A stretch of 64,000 nucleotides of DNA from Canna indica (taxonomy: Eukaryota; Streptophyta; Magnoliopsida; Zingiberales; Cannaceae), in assembly GCA_034359265.1 (NCBI GenBank), contig CP136891.1, forward strand, positions 7,144,501 to 7,208,500. Direction: 5' to 3'. Both the position numbers and the translations under genes were made by a program. Positions 24,132 through 36,200 of this stretch are shown here, in pieces. The stretch's first letter is position 1. Every line of letters begins with the position of its first letter. Below the pieces are notes generated by a model that did no database searches, was not told where the DNA came from, and was given only the letters and a program-made list of their open reading frames with translations.

Positions 24132-24566
24132 ATGCGCACCGCCATTAACAAATTGGAGCCACTGCAGCGGATCGTGCAGCTGAAACAGCTTATGCGGCGC
24201 TGGCGGGCGCTCAGCTTCCGCCGCTGGTCCTCCGGCGGGTCCGTGGCGATGTACGTCGGCCCCGAGCGACGGCGTTTCGCGGTTCCGGCCCGGTTCCTCA
24301 ACCTGCCAGTCTTCGCTGCGCTGCTGGAGAGAGCGGAGGAGGAGTACGGGTTCCAGCCGGCAGGTGGCCTCGCGATCCCCTGCGATCCGGACTTCTTCCG
24401 GTGGGTCCTCGACGCGCTCGCCCGCGACCGGGCCCGGTTCGGTCCTCTCGGCCTCGACGCCCTCCGCGCCCTCTTCGCCGCTGGCCACGGCGACGCGTCC
24501 TCCGCCTGCCGAGAGGCCGCCTCCTGCAATGCCTTCTCCCCGTTGCTCCCCAAGACCAGAGCTTGA
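24132..24566 (+). CDS. SAUR-family small auxin-up RNA protein
   Basis: 144 residues, no intron, as is usual for this family. The start is the first ATG in frame downstream of the TATA box; sequence before it shows no conservation. The basic N-terminus (MRTAINKLEPLQ..., then RRWRALSFRRW) is followed by the SAUR core: VAMYVGPERRRFAVPARFLN, LPVFAALLERAEEEYGF, and IPCDPDFFRWVLDAL. The C-terminus ends LLPKTRA, which resembles the SAUR71-like subgroup. Family role: rapidly auxin-induced regulators of cell expansion, many of which bind and inhibit PP2C.D phosphatases and so activate plasma-membrane proton pumps. The gene is strongly GC-rich with G/C third positions, in sharp contrast to its AT-rich flanks, which is typical of monocot intronless genes. 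The exact subgroup is uncertain. Confidence 0.93.
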   Translation: MRTAINKLEPLQRIVQLKQLMRRWRALSFRRWSSGGSVAMYVGPERRRFAVPARFLNLPVFAALLERAEEEYGFQPAGGLAIPCDPDFFRWVLDALARDRARFGPLGLDALRALFAAGHGDASSACREAASCNAFSPLLPKTRA

Positions 24567-26496
24567 TTGGTGTGTTCTGTTCGTTTTGGTGGTTTGTGTC
24601 TTGTTTTCCTTGTACAGGGGAAATGCCGTGAGAGAGATGGTGAGTAGAAAAGTTAAGAAGAAAGGAACTGAGGAGTGTAGATCCATCCATGAGATCCTAA
24701 CCATTGGGATTCAAATGTGATGTGAGTTTTTTTAAGAAACCTCACCCTCATCTTCCTTTTCTCCTTAGGTATAAATTTCTAGGTCTTTTCTTTCTCCAGT
24801 TAATCATGATGGTGAAAAACGATGTGAGTTGCTTTTTAGAAAAATCACATGTTTTTTTCTTCTTCTGATCTATGTTGATTTGAAATTTTAATTCATACCA
24901 TCTTCTTGCCATTTATTTAAGAATGTGTCTGAATGTTTATTTTGCTTTCATTTTGCATTAATTCTTTTTGTTACTTTTCCTTTTTGTTAATGCCCATTAT
25001 TTGTCACAACTTATATCAACATTGTCTTGGATAATCCTGGAAATTGTTACATAGTGTTTCTGATGTAATGAATGAATCACTTTCTTATGTTTCAGTTGTA
25101 TCCAATAGTTTGTGTCATAATGTTAATAATGGATTCTTTTTCTTTTTGTTAATGCGCATTTTTTTACAAGGTATGTCAAATCACTATTTGACAGAAACTT
25201 TCCAAAATTTCAACTATTGTGAAGATTATAAGATTATCTGTAGACTTATCCTTTTGGAAATACATTCAATTGTTTTTTTGTTCTCAATTTTTTTTCATGT
25301 CCTATAATTACAAAATGCAAAGAATTCTCACCTTTTTCATATACATTGAAGAAACTTTTCATCATCCCCATGCACTGGTTACATGCCATTTTTAGTAGCT
25401 TGCTTCAAGAAAAAGAAGACCTTGCTTCAAGATATTGTTGACATGATGACAAGAAAGCAATTGCTGTCCCTTTGTTTTATAGTAAAGTGAAAAAGGCTCA
25501 GCTGAAAGGTAGAAGTCACAGGAGATTCAGCATATTTCTCTTGGTATTCATTTCATGGTAAGCTGGTGGTCCCTTTGATTCTTTTACCATTTGTCTTCTT
25601 CTTACTTGTCAGCTACTTCCATGTGCAAGTAGATCAACGGAGGAATTCCATGAAGAACAAATGTCCTACACTCCTACTGTCAGGTCTCTGATGTGACCAA
25701 TTAAATAGTATTATCTTATTCATTTATACTGTTTACCTAGATAAATTGTACAAGTTTAGGCATAATTTTCACCAAGGAAAACAATAAGGCAAACTACAAT
25801 AATATTACTTACTATTATTATTATTATTTTTATTTTTATAATGTTACTTATTATTCTAGTGATAAGGTTCAGAGGTTTCTGGCAACTCCACAGAAGTCAT
25901 TTAAGGTATGCATTTTGGCAATCAATAGATTCCTTCTTCTGTTGGACAATTGCCGTTTCATTTTGTTGATAGATTGATAAAAAGGTTGAGGACTTGAGCG
26001 TGCCCACTTTGTGTTCAGCTAATTACATTTTATATGACAAATTTACTTCTAAAATAATAGTTGTTCTTTGCTTTCTAATTTTCTTTATCTCCTCGTGATG
26101 CTTCATGTTTTTTAAAATGTAACATCGCTTGTGTTCTCCCGTGTCAAAAGAAGTGTTTGTTTCTATGAATTTGCTCACTTCATATGCTACAAGCCATATT
26201 CAGAAAACATAATCTTTTGCATCAATTCAACAATCTTGTATAACAAAGCATTCTCAGTGATAAGATTTCACCTACAAACATAATCTTTGGTCATGCATGC
26301 TGCTCATAAGTTGAATTAGAATCACAACTATTATGTTGACAATCTCATTAGCTTAAACATGATATGGTGAATGTAAGATGGATTGGCATTGATTAGGTAT
26401 TATGTTTTCATTTGTCGAAAATCCGAGGTCATATTTTTTTGACTAGAACCTGAGTCCCGAAACCAAACATGCATGTAGAGTGAAATAAATTTGATA
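24567..26496. other. Intergenic DNA after SAUR, no gene seen
   Basis: It probably starts with the SAUR 3' untranslated region. T-rich, with only short open frames (for example 25044-25307) lacking domain features. An ATT/TTA-rich simple stretch lies at about 25800-25850. Confidence 0.55.
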
Positions 26497-26505
26497 TAAA
26501 ACAAT

Positions 26506-28077
26506 GGATAATTAGCTGAATATATCTTGAACTATGGACTTTGTCTCAAATGTATTGTGAACTTTGATTTCTCCAAATTACATCATCAACTATCACATTT
26601 GTATCAATTGTATTCCTCTGTCAAAATTCCGTCAGCTACCTCATTAATCCTGTGACGTGGCATGCACACGTGTATTTAAAAAATAATTTTTATTCGAAAT
26701 TGAATAAAAACACTCTTCCTTGCCTACGCCCCGCATTGCCTCCTCTCCTCTCTGCCTCCGCCCCCGTTGTCATCGCTGCCGCCATCGCCTCCCTGCCTCC
26801 GCCCTGTCGCCTCCTCCTCCCTACCTTCGCCCTCATTGTCATCGCTGCTACTTCTCGTTGCCTCTGCCCCGCCGGCATCGGATAGACGACGGATGAGATC
26901 GATTCGCAAGCGGTAGCAGGGAAGTTTGGTGTCGTCGACGACCCCTTCTGATCGTCTGCGGTGTGAGGGGCCGCTCTGCTTCTTCCCTACCGTCATCGTT
27001 TGTGATGCCGAGTCGGACCTAGAAGGTTGCCTCCAATGGCTCGACTGGAAATCACGCGACTCTGTGGTGTACGTTTCGCGCAGCTCGACGAGGTGGCTCA
27101 CGGCCTCGTCAAGTCCGGCTGCGAATTTCTCATCGTTACGCGTTTGAGCACCTGGCGGGCGCCGCTTGACTTGGTGTCGACGGGTTCCAAGATGGTGAGG
27201 CGTTGGGTGCCATAGGAGGCGGTGCTCCGACACTTCGCAGTCGGCTGCTTCGTGAGCCACTGCGGGTGGAACTTGGTGCTGGAGAGCCTCCCTGCGGGGG
27301 TGCCGATATTGGCGTTCCTGATGATGGCGGAGCAGCCACTGAATACACGACATGTGGCGGAGGTCCTCGGTGCCGAGCTGAGCTTGGGCTAGCTCAAGGC
27401 TGCCCTGCGAGATCGTGGGGAGGGAGGAAGCGGCGGAGGGAGTGAGAAAGATGACGAGAGGCAGAGGGCAGAGGGCGGGGCAGGCCAGGGAGAGGGTGTC
27501 GGAGATCCAACGAGACATCCGTGCTGCCTATCACATCCATGAACGAGATCGACGCCTTGTTACGTTTGTCCAAGTCCCAGATCTCATGCGATACGTCGGT
27601 CTGGCTGAGAAGGACCGATGGTGGCGTGCCCAATACGTGGAAGGTTGATGAAGATGATGTTGCCTCCCTCATGGTCAGCGTCGGCGCCGTGAACCTTATG
27701 GCGGGGGCGAAGGCAGGAAGGAGGAGGTGTGGGCGCGCGACGATGGCAGGGCGGAGGCAAGGAGGAGGAGTGTTGAAAAAATAATTGATAATAAAATTTG
27801 GAAAAAAAATATTTATATTATTTTTTAAAAGTAATTTTTTAATTTACGTGTGCAGCACGCGTGAACATCGAATATGTTTTTAATTTATTTCAAATAAAAA
27901 ATTATTTTTTAATACACGTGTGCCACGTCATAGGGTTAACGAGGTAACTGACAAAATTTTGAAGGAGGAATACAATTGATACAAATGTGATAATTGAGGA
28001 TGTAATTTGAAGGAATCAAAGTTCATAATACATTTGAGATAAAATTCATAATTCAGAATATATTCAAGTAATTATCC
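26506..28077. mobile_element. Pack-MULE (Mutator-like element with captured gene fragments)
   Basis: 1,572 bp. The left end GGATAATTAGCTGAATATAT and right end ...ATATATTCAAGTAATTATCC start long terminal inverted repeats of roughly 190 bp, about 85% identical by eye. The element is flanked by a perfect 9-bp duplication TAAAACAAT (26497-26505 and 28078-28086). The ends are AT-rich while the interior (about 26720-27770) is strongly GC-rich. No transposase is encoded. The interior carries a plus-strand glycosyltransferase fragment (listed separately). The sequence at about 27480-27770 may be a second captured piece I cannot identify. 26720-26900 is a low-complexity CCTCCG/GCC-rich stretch. Confidence 0.92.
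26926..27480 (+). pseudogene. Captured UDP-glycosyltransferase fragment inside the Pack-MULE
   Basis: About 180 codons matching the C-terminal half of a plant family-1 UDP-glycosyltransferase. First frame: AESDLEGCLQWLDWKSRDSV then VYVS. After a frame change at about 27070: AQLDEVAHGLVKSGCEFL, then KMVRRWVP. TAG at 27213-27215 stands where WxPQ normally has its Gln. The rest of the PSPG sugar-nucleotide box follows: VLRHFAVGCFVSHCGWN, LESLPAGVP, MMAEQ. A second TAG lies at 27390-27392, and another frame change at about 27412 leads into EEAAEGVRKM. The N-terminal acceptor-binding half is absent. It is not an active enzyme. The source gene is not in this window. Confidence 0.88.
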
Positions 28078-28086
28078 TAAAACAAT

Positions 28087-31007
28087 TTAGTCTTCTCGTC
28101 GGGTTCCGATGGGATTCATTTTTGGAGTAAAAATACATTGATTTATGAAAATTGGGCTTAGATCAATTGGGTTTAGAACAAAATATATCACCTCAAATTA
28201 CATTTGGAGCAATAAAACATACTACTTACCCATGAATTTGCTACTTTTTTTGTCTTGAGAGAAACTCAATTCTCTCAAGACCCAATCCTAGATATTAGAA
28301 AATCTACCAATTGGGGATTTTTGAAATCATAAAAAATCCATACTTTTAACAGAGGCAACCTTGCAGTATTAGGGTAACAGCAAAAAAAGCTTTAGCTATA
28401 GGAAGAAGAGGATTCTGATAAGTAGAAATGAGAAAGGTTGCAAAGGCCAAAATGGCTACCCTTCCTTTTGGCCGGTGAGATGTCAGATGTGCAGTAGAAA
28501 CAAATATAACGCTACATGGCGAACTTTGCTCTGCTGATGCTCAGCACATAATAAAGATTAAAGCGTTGTGTCTATATATAAAGCGTAGGTGCGCTGGAAG
28601 GCGTGCTTCGTTGCAGGAATTTGCTCCTTGGAACAATGTAGATAGTTGCTGATGCTGCGCAATTGACTTAGTTGGATGTGTCACCAGATTTCGAAGTTGC
28701 ATTGTTGATAGTGAGGCCATGAGTCCATGACAAAATTAAAAGAGAGGGACGAGATGGTTCATCCTTTCAGTTCCCCAAATCTTATTCCTTTTGATTGAAA
28801 AGGTAAGCTAGGGGAATAAAATCAAGATTTTTATCTTGAAATTTGGATTCAAATCCAAACGAAAGAAGACTAAATTGGATTCAAATCTTAAAATTATTTA
28901 TCTTGAAAATTGGATTTACCGAATCTTTGTTTCTTTTGTTAGTTAAAGAACTCTACCCCTAGACTATCAGGATCATTCCTCATAATTAATTCTATGTCGG
29001 GTGCCTGTTCGCACATCATAATGTGTTTATCTAAGTTTCTATATTTTTATTTAATGAAGAAATAAAAAAAGATAACACATGTTGAGGTGCGAGTTCAGTA
29101 GACTTGAGTCTAACATAAAATAAACCCACTCCTCATATAATTTTGTCCATCCCGTTACAATCCTTTCATTACACGAGCACACCTAATGAGTAATGACAAT
29201 ACTATTTGCTCACTTCCCTCGTAACTTTTGAATTTGAATGGAGCAGAACGGCAAAATTATAGGGCAAGTGTGGATTGAGAGATGCAGGTATAAATGAGTT
29301 TTAGTAAAATTATAATATATTATGCTTGAAGAACTTAATTTAACTGTATATCTATAAAATTCATAGCATATTATACACAAGAAGTAAAATTTAAATGTAC
29401 CTATAATTACGATTGAATATGACTATGCGAATTAAGTGAATGGGACGAATTGAGCGAAGGGCGAGAATGTGAAAATATCTAATCTCACACCCTATTTGTA
29501 AATGGGGTGGGGCAAGGGGCATACAGTGGCTCTCGATCGATATCAAATTGTCATCGTTATAATTAAACCCTCATGTAATTAACAATGTGATCAAATTGAA
29601 TTTGAGTACACCTCTATCTTGAAATACATATTTTCATCTTATGGATTTACTAATCCATTCTAAATGAAAATAATCTTTTATCATGGTATGAAAATGAAAA
29701 CAAAGACTTATCTCGCCTTGCTTTCTTAACTTAGGGTTGATGATTTGTGGCATACTTGCATCCCCATTGGGGCGAAGAGTTTTAAAAAGAAGACCGACAA
29801 ATATTACAAATTGGCGAGTGCATTTTTAAGTTATATTTGGCAGTTTCACACACCGTATAAAATATAATAGGATATGATAGATTTTTACAATTAAGTTTAT
29901 ACAGTATTTGTATCATTACATTGTATTGTATAGCTTATACAATGTTAGAGTACTGTTGCTAATGTATATAAGAATTGATAAGAAGATTATGAATATGGCC
30001 CTAATAAAAAAGTCAATATCTTCTTTTCGCATTTGAATATGAAGTATATGACAATTTTATTATTATTATTATAATGATATTTTTTCTTGTATATTTCTAA
30101 ATGATATATTGAAATTGTACATCTTTGAAAAATTCCAAGCTTCCCATCCATTGAGCAAGTAAAAAGAAAGTTTCAAGCTATCATTTAGGCAATCAAATAA
30201 GTTTATCCAGTCCTACTTTAATCCCGTGCGAGCTAGTTAGGATTTTAAGGCAAGTAAGCTAAAATACTTTTTATGGTGGAAATAAATTGCATTGATTTCA
30301 CCATTGCAATTGTTTAAAAACTTACTTAAGGATGTTTTGTTTTAATTTAATTTATTAAAATATTTTTAAATAAAGTCCTGTACTATGGTGCATGAAATAT
30401 ACCACAGTATAATTAACATTATATAAAACCTTATGCATCGAGTAGTGAATTAATCCTTACTTTATTAGGTGTTATATATATCTAGGTCTTATTCAATGCT
30501 TTGGTGCACCGGATGAGATTAGGAATGCTAGCGGATCAGATACGATGCATGTATTGTATTATTCGCATTCGCACCACATTCGCATTCACGTCATATTAAG
30601 ATGTGGATACTCATACCATATTCGCACCCCGCGTCGTATTTAATAAAAAATTAATAAAAAATATATTTAATAAAAAATAATACTTTACATTATTAAAATT
30701 CATAATAATTAATAACTTGCTATGATTTCATATGTAGATTTACGATAAAACATACCTATATAATATATATTAACTTATATATAGGTAAATAATAATCATC
30801 TATATGCAGATAATACAGTACGAATACGATGATGGATACGATATGGATCCACATTGTCACATGATAATAACAGATTATTTCTTCGAACATGTAAGCAGGT
30901 TTTATGTAGTGGATCCGTTATAATAGATCGTAACAATTTCAATATAGTCATCATGTGTTTATTATATAACGGGTTGTCCCTTGATGCTGTTTGCCGTCTC
31001 TTCTGAA
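28087..31007. other. Intergenic DNA, no gene seen
   Basis: AT-rich, with no open frame of note. A TATATATAAAG motif at about 28574 is followed by moderately balanced sequence to about 28700, but I could not match it to any RNA gene. The stretch at about 30510-30890 has ATTCGCATTCGCAC and GATACGATATGGAT motifs like the subterminal repeats of DNA transposons, but no ends were defined. Confidence 0.5.
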
Positions 31008-31543
31008 ATAGGTGATTTTTTTTTCAAATTCATAATTTTTCAAATTCATAATATGAATATCAATTTTTTCGGATCCATAATTAAATGATCAAAGTTTCGA
31101 ATTTGCCATTCATTTCAAAATATGGTTCCTCTTTTACTAATTAAAGATTTTTCTAAAACTCTTTAAGTGAATCAAAATAAATTATTATTCATACTATTTT
31201 TTGTTTCAGTAATTCATATTAATATTGTAGTAGATAAAAATTTATTTTAGTGGCTCATAATAATATTATTTTATTTTTGAAATATTTATTTTTTTTAAAA
31301 AATCTTTAAATACTTAAATTATATATTTGTTAAGTAAAATACAATGTGAATTAATTTTTTAACCGTCATTGTAGTATTTTTTTTAGTATCTAAAAATTTT
31401 TAGTTGAGAAAATTATAATTTTTTTATTTTTTTTGTCAAAATTTTTAAGTGTATAAATTCATAAAATGATAATATAATGTTCATATTATGGATTTGATTT
31501 TGGGAAAATTTCACGTCCAAATTAAGATTTTGGGTAATTACTC
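31008..31543. mobile_element. Copy of the GAGCAATTAC MITE family, left end truncated
   Basis: The sequence from TTCATAATATGAATATCAAT to AATTTATTTTAGTGGCTCAT closely parallels the first half of the element at 16917-17633. The right end is ...TGGGTAATTACTC. The left terminus is missing, so no target duplication could be read. It ends only a few bases before the GC-rich leader exon of the MBD2-like gene. Confidence 0.75.
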
Positions 31544-31549
31544 AATATA

Positions 31550-31819
31550 TAATGCTGTGCGGCCTCAAGCACGGATGACGAAGAGTTGCGTAGAAAGCGA
31601 GGCAGAGAAGGGCGAAAGCACGCGCCAACACGTCCTCTCTCTGGCGCCACCTCTGCCTCCGCGCGCGACTGAACCGACGGCTGATCGCTCCCCCAATCTC
31701 AATACGGCAAGCTGCCTTCCTTTTGATCCGTCTCCATCTCCTGACTCCTTGCCCATAGGTTCGTCCGCTGATCTTGAATCGGTGTTTGCGTCGCCTCCGA
31801 TTGACGATCACACTGGTTG
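31550..31819 (+). other. Probable 5' untranslated first exon of the MBD2-like gene
   Basis: A GC-rich island ending in CACTGGTTG|GTAAAA, a good splice donor. Splicing to an acceptor just before 33214 (TGTAGAAG|GTTACC) would place the MBD2 start codon 20 bases into the second exon. The frame of this exon does not continue into the MBD2 frame, so I treat it as leader. The leader intron would be about 1.4 kb (31820-33213) and contains no feature I recognise. Confidence 0.5.
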
Positions 31820-33233
31820 GTAAAATTTTACTATTTATAATGGGTTCTACCAATTGCTTCTTTGGTTTTGAAGTTGGAGGTTTTCATTTTGACGCCGATT
31901 TTATTAGGTGGAATTTGCATCAGAAGTTGTTTGTGGAAGGTTTCTATGTGTTAGTTTGTTCCCATTTTGACACAGTTTTTTTAAAAATAATTTTCTTGGC
32001 AGATCTAGTTGTTTTTTGGGACTTTGGATTCAGTTTATCACAAAGTTTAATTATAACTGTTATAACCGAGCTAATTCGTTTCTTATTTTGACTTCTTTAG
32101 CTTATGAAACGTCTGCAGTGCAGATATTTTGGTTTGAAGAGTACTGGTATTACACTAATATTCCCATCTAAATGTACTGATATATTCGTAGCGTATTGAT
32201 AGTGCATACTGTGGTTAAAAATAAAATAAAGATATCTTAGATACATCTTGTTCCAGGACTTTTCAGTTGCCATTTAGTACCTATCAGCAGATTCTCAGTG
32301 CCATGCTGGTGATAGTGAAAGGAATGTTATTTGGCGTATCGGCCTGACTGATGATATTGTGGCATTAGTTTATTGTTATTTATACCTTGTTATGCTCATC
32401 TCAACAGTCAACAAATTAAGTAAACAAACATGGGATGAGAAAGAATATGGAACCTCTTTATGTGCAAGAAGATTCTATGTGATGATGAAGAATAACGATA
32501 TATTACCTAGAATTTAGGGATACGGGAACCAACGTGGCATATTATGTTCATAGCAATTGTGCTCCTTCCAGTTTCCTCCATCAATATCTTTAACACAATT
32601 TTAGTAAAAACTCAGAATGGTCCACATTGTAACTCCATTTACCTATTATATAATTGTAAAATTTGGATTCACAAAACTCAGAATCATCCACATTGTAACA
32701 GCATGAGGAAACTCTATGGTTGATTCTTCTTTGATTCTTAGCAACTATCCTATATAATTTATAAACCAACATATACTATGTAAATGTGATATACCATTTT
32801 ACAAACTAAAAGTATAAAGTTATTGATCTTCTTTTCATAGACCTGATTTATACTAATCCCATCAAATATATTAAAGAGCATATAAGCATAAAGCCAATAT
32901 AAGATCCAAAACCAACACATCTGTCTGCCTTGGAACTGAAGTAGGCTTATGACTCAGAGTAGGTTAGGTACTAGAAGCAAATTTACCCTTACATTTCGAC
33001 TCTTTGAGTATTTATCTAACTGGAGAGTATTTATCACTATGCTTTCATGCTTCCCATGTAAAGGTTACCATATTTACAGTCCAGCAGTTCTCTAGTGAAT
33101 CATGTTGCCTTGTTGCCTCATTTTCCTTGCAGAATCATATTGTTCAATAGGAAGGTTTATTCCTAGATTGTTATTATGTTGAATATATCATCTTATTGCA
33201 AAATGTTCTGTAGAAGGTTACCGGGTAAATCAG

Positions 33234-36200
33234 ATGCAGTCCAATACAAGAGATCCTTCTGTTGAGTATAAAACAGAAAATTCCAAGTCTCCGAAATATT
33301 CTAAAAAGAAGGAAAAAAGATTGTTGGAGATTTTTGACAGTGGCATTGAGCATGGTGTTGACCAATCTAGTGGCAGTTGTTCCAATCAGTTAGTCATTTA
33401 CAATTCTGCTACAAGTGATCTTGGTCAAGATGCTCTTGTTGTTACAGACCTCACTAAAGATCAGAGTCAGACTTCATTTTTTGAGAGACTCTTAGCATCG
33501 AAGTTGCCCCGTCGTGTTTCGCCATCCATTGGGGCATTTACTGTCCAATGTGCTACATGTTTTAAGTGGAGGCTGATCCCAACAAAAGAGAAATATGAAG
33601 AAATCCGAGAAAACATCTTGCAAGAACCTTTTGTATGTGAACGTGCTCGAGAATGGAGACCTGATATCTTATGTGAAGACCCAGAAGACATATCTCCTGA
33701 TGGCAGTAGAGTCTGGGCAATTGATAAACCTAATATAGCACAACCTCCTCCAGGCTGGGAAAGATTGGTTAGAATCAGAGGTGAAGGAAGCACCAAATTT
33801 GCAGATGTGTATGTTTTTTCTCCTCTTAATGTGTTTCATTCCTTTTTTCTCAGTAGTCTAGCATCTCTGAAGTGAATGAACCTGTCTTGAATACTGATTT
33901 ATTTGTTTCTCTGTTACGCACTTAGGCCAATAAGATGATGTCTGTTCAGTAGTGCTAAGTCATTTATATGAGTAAAACACCCCAATATGCAAACATTTTC
34001 TTGGCATTCTATACCTAGGTCCAATTTTATTGCCTTTGGTTTTTGTTTATGTTAGATTTTCTTTTAATCCAAGAACTGTTAATATAATGAAGGCTCAAAG
34101 TTAATGTTGCCTTTATTTACTACAGTAATTACCTAAACCAAAGGCATTCATTTAAATGCTTTAGTGGAGTTTTTTAAGAGTGTGTCTCTTTGGAAAAAAA
34201 AAGAGTATGTCTCAAAATTTTAAGATTGTAGTTTTTTTCTTAACATCAAAACAAATGTTCTTTACCAATATGTTTTGCATGCTATTCATTTATTGATACT
34301 GCAAGCAGCAAGTTCGATATTCTTCAAATATCGACGACTGTTCTGCCATGCGATGTTGGATTGAGATTTCGGGGCCATTTCAGCAGCGTTTCGGTGTGAA
34401 AATGAAGAAAAAAGAGAGTTTGGGAGAATTTGAGAAAGATTGAGAGTTGAGAGAGTTTGAGGGAGTTAGGGGGTCAGTGGGAGAGAAAGAGGGGTTTTGA
34501 GGTGTTTATGTAGCCCCCAAAATCCATCAAAATCGGTCCCAAACGACTATGTAGCCGTCATATAGTTATATAGTCGTTTGGGACCGTTGAGCTACAGTAT
34601 AAGAGCTGTTGGGTGATACCGGGCGGTACCGGCTGGTATCTTGTGAATACTGCTCGGTACGGGTGGTATATGTCGGTTCACCTGATATCGACATGGTACC
34701 GAGTGTACCAGGATATGAAAATACCAATACGTATCGGGCTTACCGCCTGGTAGGGTATTTCAATCCTTGGTATGGACTATTGCCAGAAAAGTAGATGTCA
34801 AATAGGATATCAACAATGATGGAAAGGCATCATTCAACTGAATTTCTGTACTTGTAGCAAGATTTTTTAGATATTTTTATTAGGTGGAAATTAGTCCATT
34901 GTTGATTTCAGTTTCTCAACTTGAAAATGAAAACTAGAGAGTTGTTGATTGGGGAATAATTAGGTGGTGCTAAAATGAGTAAATTAATTAATAGTCTTGT
35001 ATACTTAGCTTAAATCTAGTTAATTAGTTGAGAATTATTCAGAACTCCATATGTAAAATCTTCAATCCTACTTTACACTAATTAGGAGCTTAAAAAGATC
35101 CAGTTGCTATATTTGCAGTAAAACATTATATATCATACTTTGCAAATGATATTCTTAGTCAATGGAAAAGAAAGATTTGCCACCATTTCGATGGAAACAT
35201 CCTGTTTTGAATTTTCTTTAGATATCTTTCATTGGACAAGTTGTCAACTTTTACATCATCCCATGAGTTAGCGGTGATAGTTGGTGAATATATTTTCTCC
35301 AATTCCGCTTGTTTGATTATATATTAGAAACATAAGGTTCCCATATTGTTTTTTGAGTCAAAGTTAATGGCACATGGTATTTTAACTTTATATTCAATTG
35401 CTTTCAACTTTTGGCTATCTTCATTTAGTACTTGATTCTTCTTCTTGCAGTTCATTATAGCTCTCTGTTAATAAGAGAAGTTTTGCATGAAGGGTGATAA
35501 CAATAATTATGTAACAATTTATGACCAACCTTTTTTAAGATACTAGTTGCTCAAGAGTTACATTATTGGGCTCCTTTTTTCTGGTAACCATTATGTATGA
35601 AGGAAAAATGTCATGCACCGGATGACTTGATAGTGCTTTCTTGATATGACTCCTTTTTCTAATTTTCAGGTATTATGCAACTCCGTCTGGGAAAAAGTTG
35701 CGATCCATGGTTGAGATTGAAAGGTAGGGTCAAATGTATTAGATGCTATTCCTGAAAGGTGTTTTTTTTTATGATGCAAGATTGTGGTCCTCTTTAATTC
35801 TTTATTATATCGTGCCAATGTTTAATTAAACATACAGGTATTTGTTTGAACACCCAGAGTACAGTCAACAAGGGGTAAATATCTCTCAGTTTTCATTTCA
35901 AATCCCACGACCGCTGCAAGAAAATTATGTGAGGAAGTGCACTGTTCAACGTTCAGTGAGTTCCTGCCATAATGAGTCCCTTCCTCTTCCACTCCAAGAG
36001 GGTAAGTACGAATTGATGGTAACACCAACTCTCTATTTCTACTGTTGCATTTATAATAAATTGATTAGAGGTGTAAGACAATCTAAATTAGTCGCATTAA
36101 GCAAGAATTGGAGGAAGGCCTGAAAATCTTTGTGAAAGCAATAAAGAATTTGGGTGCTTCATTTGGCTAATGATATCAGGTGACAAATAGTAGGCGGAAG

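Noticed and set aside
23948..24704. Long minus-strand open frames over the SAUR gene
   Set aside because: They mirror the GC-rich SAUR coding sequence, have no domain, and the plus strand has TATA box, start context and full family match.
26724..27518. 264-codon minus-strand open frame in the Pack-MULE
   Set aside because: The plus strand carries the recognisable UGT fragment. The minus frame is a GC-rich shadow.
31488..31823. Open frame over the MBD2 leader exon as an alternative N-terminus
   Set aside because: Splicing the good donor to the acceptor before 33214 does not bring it into frame with MBD2.
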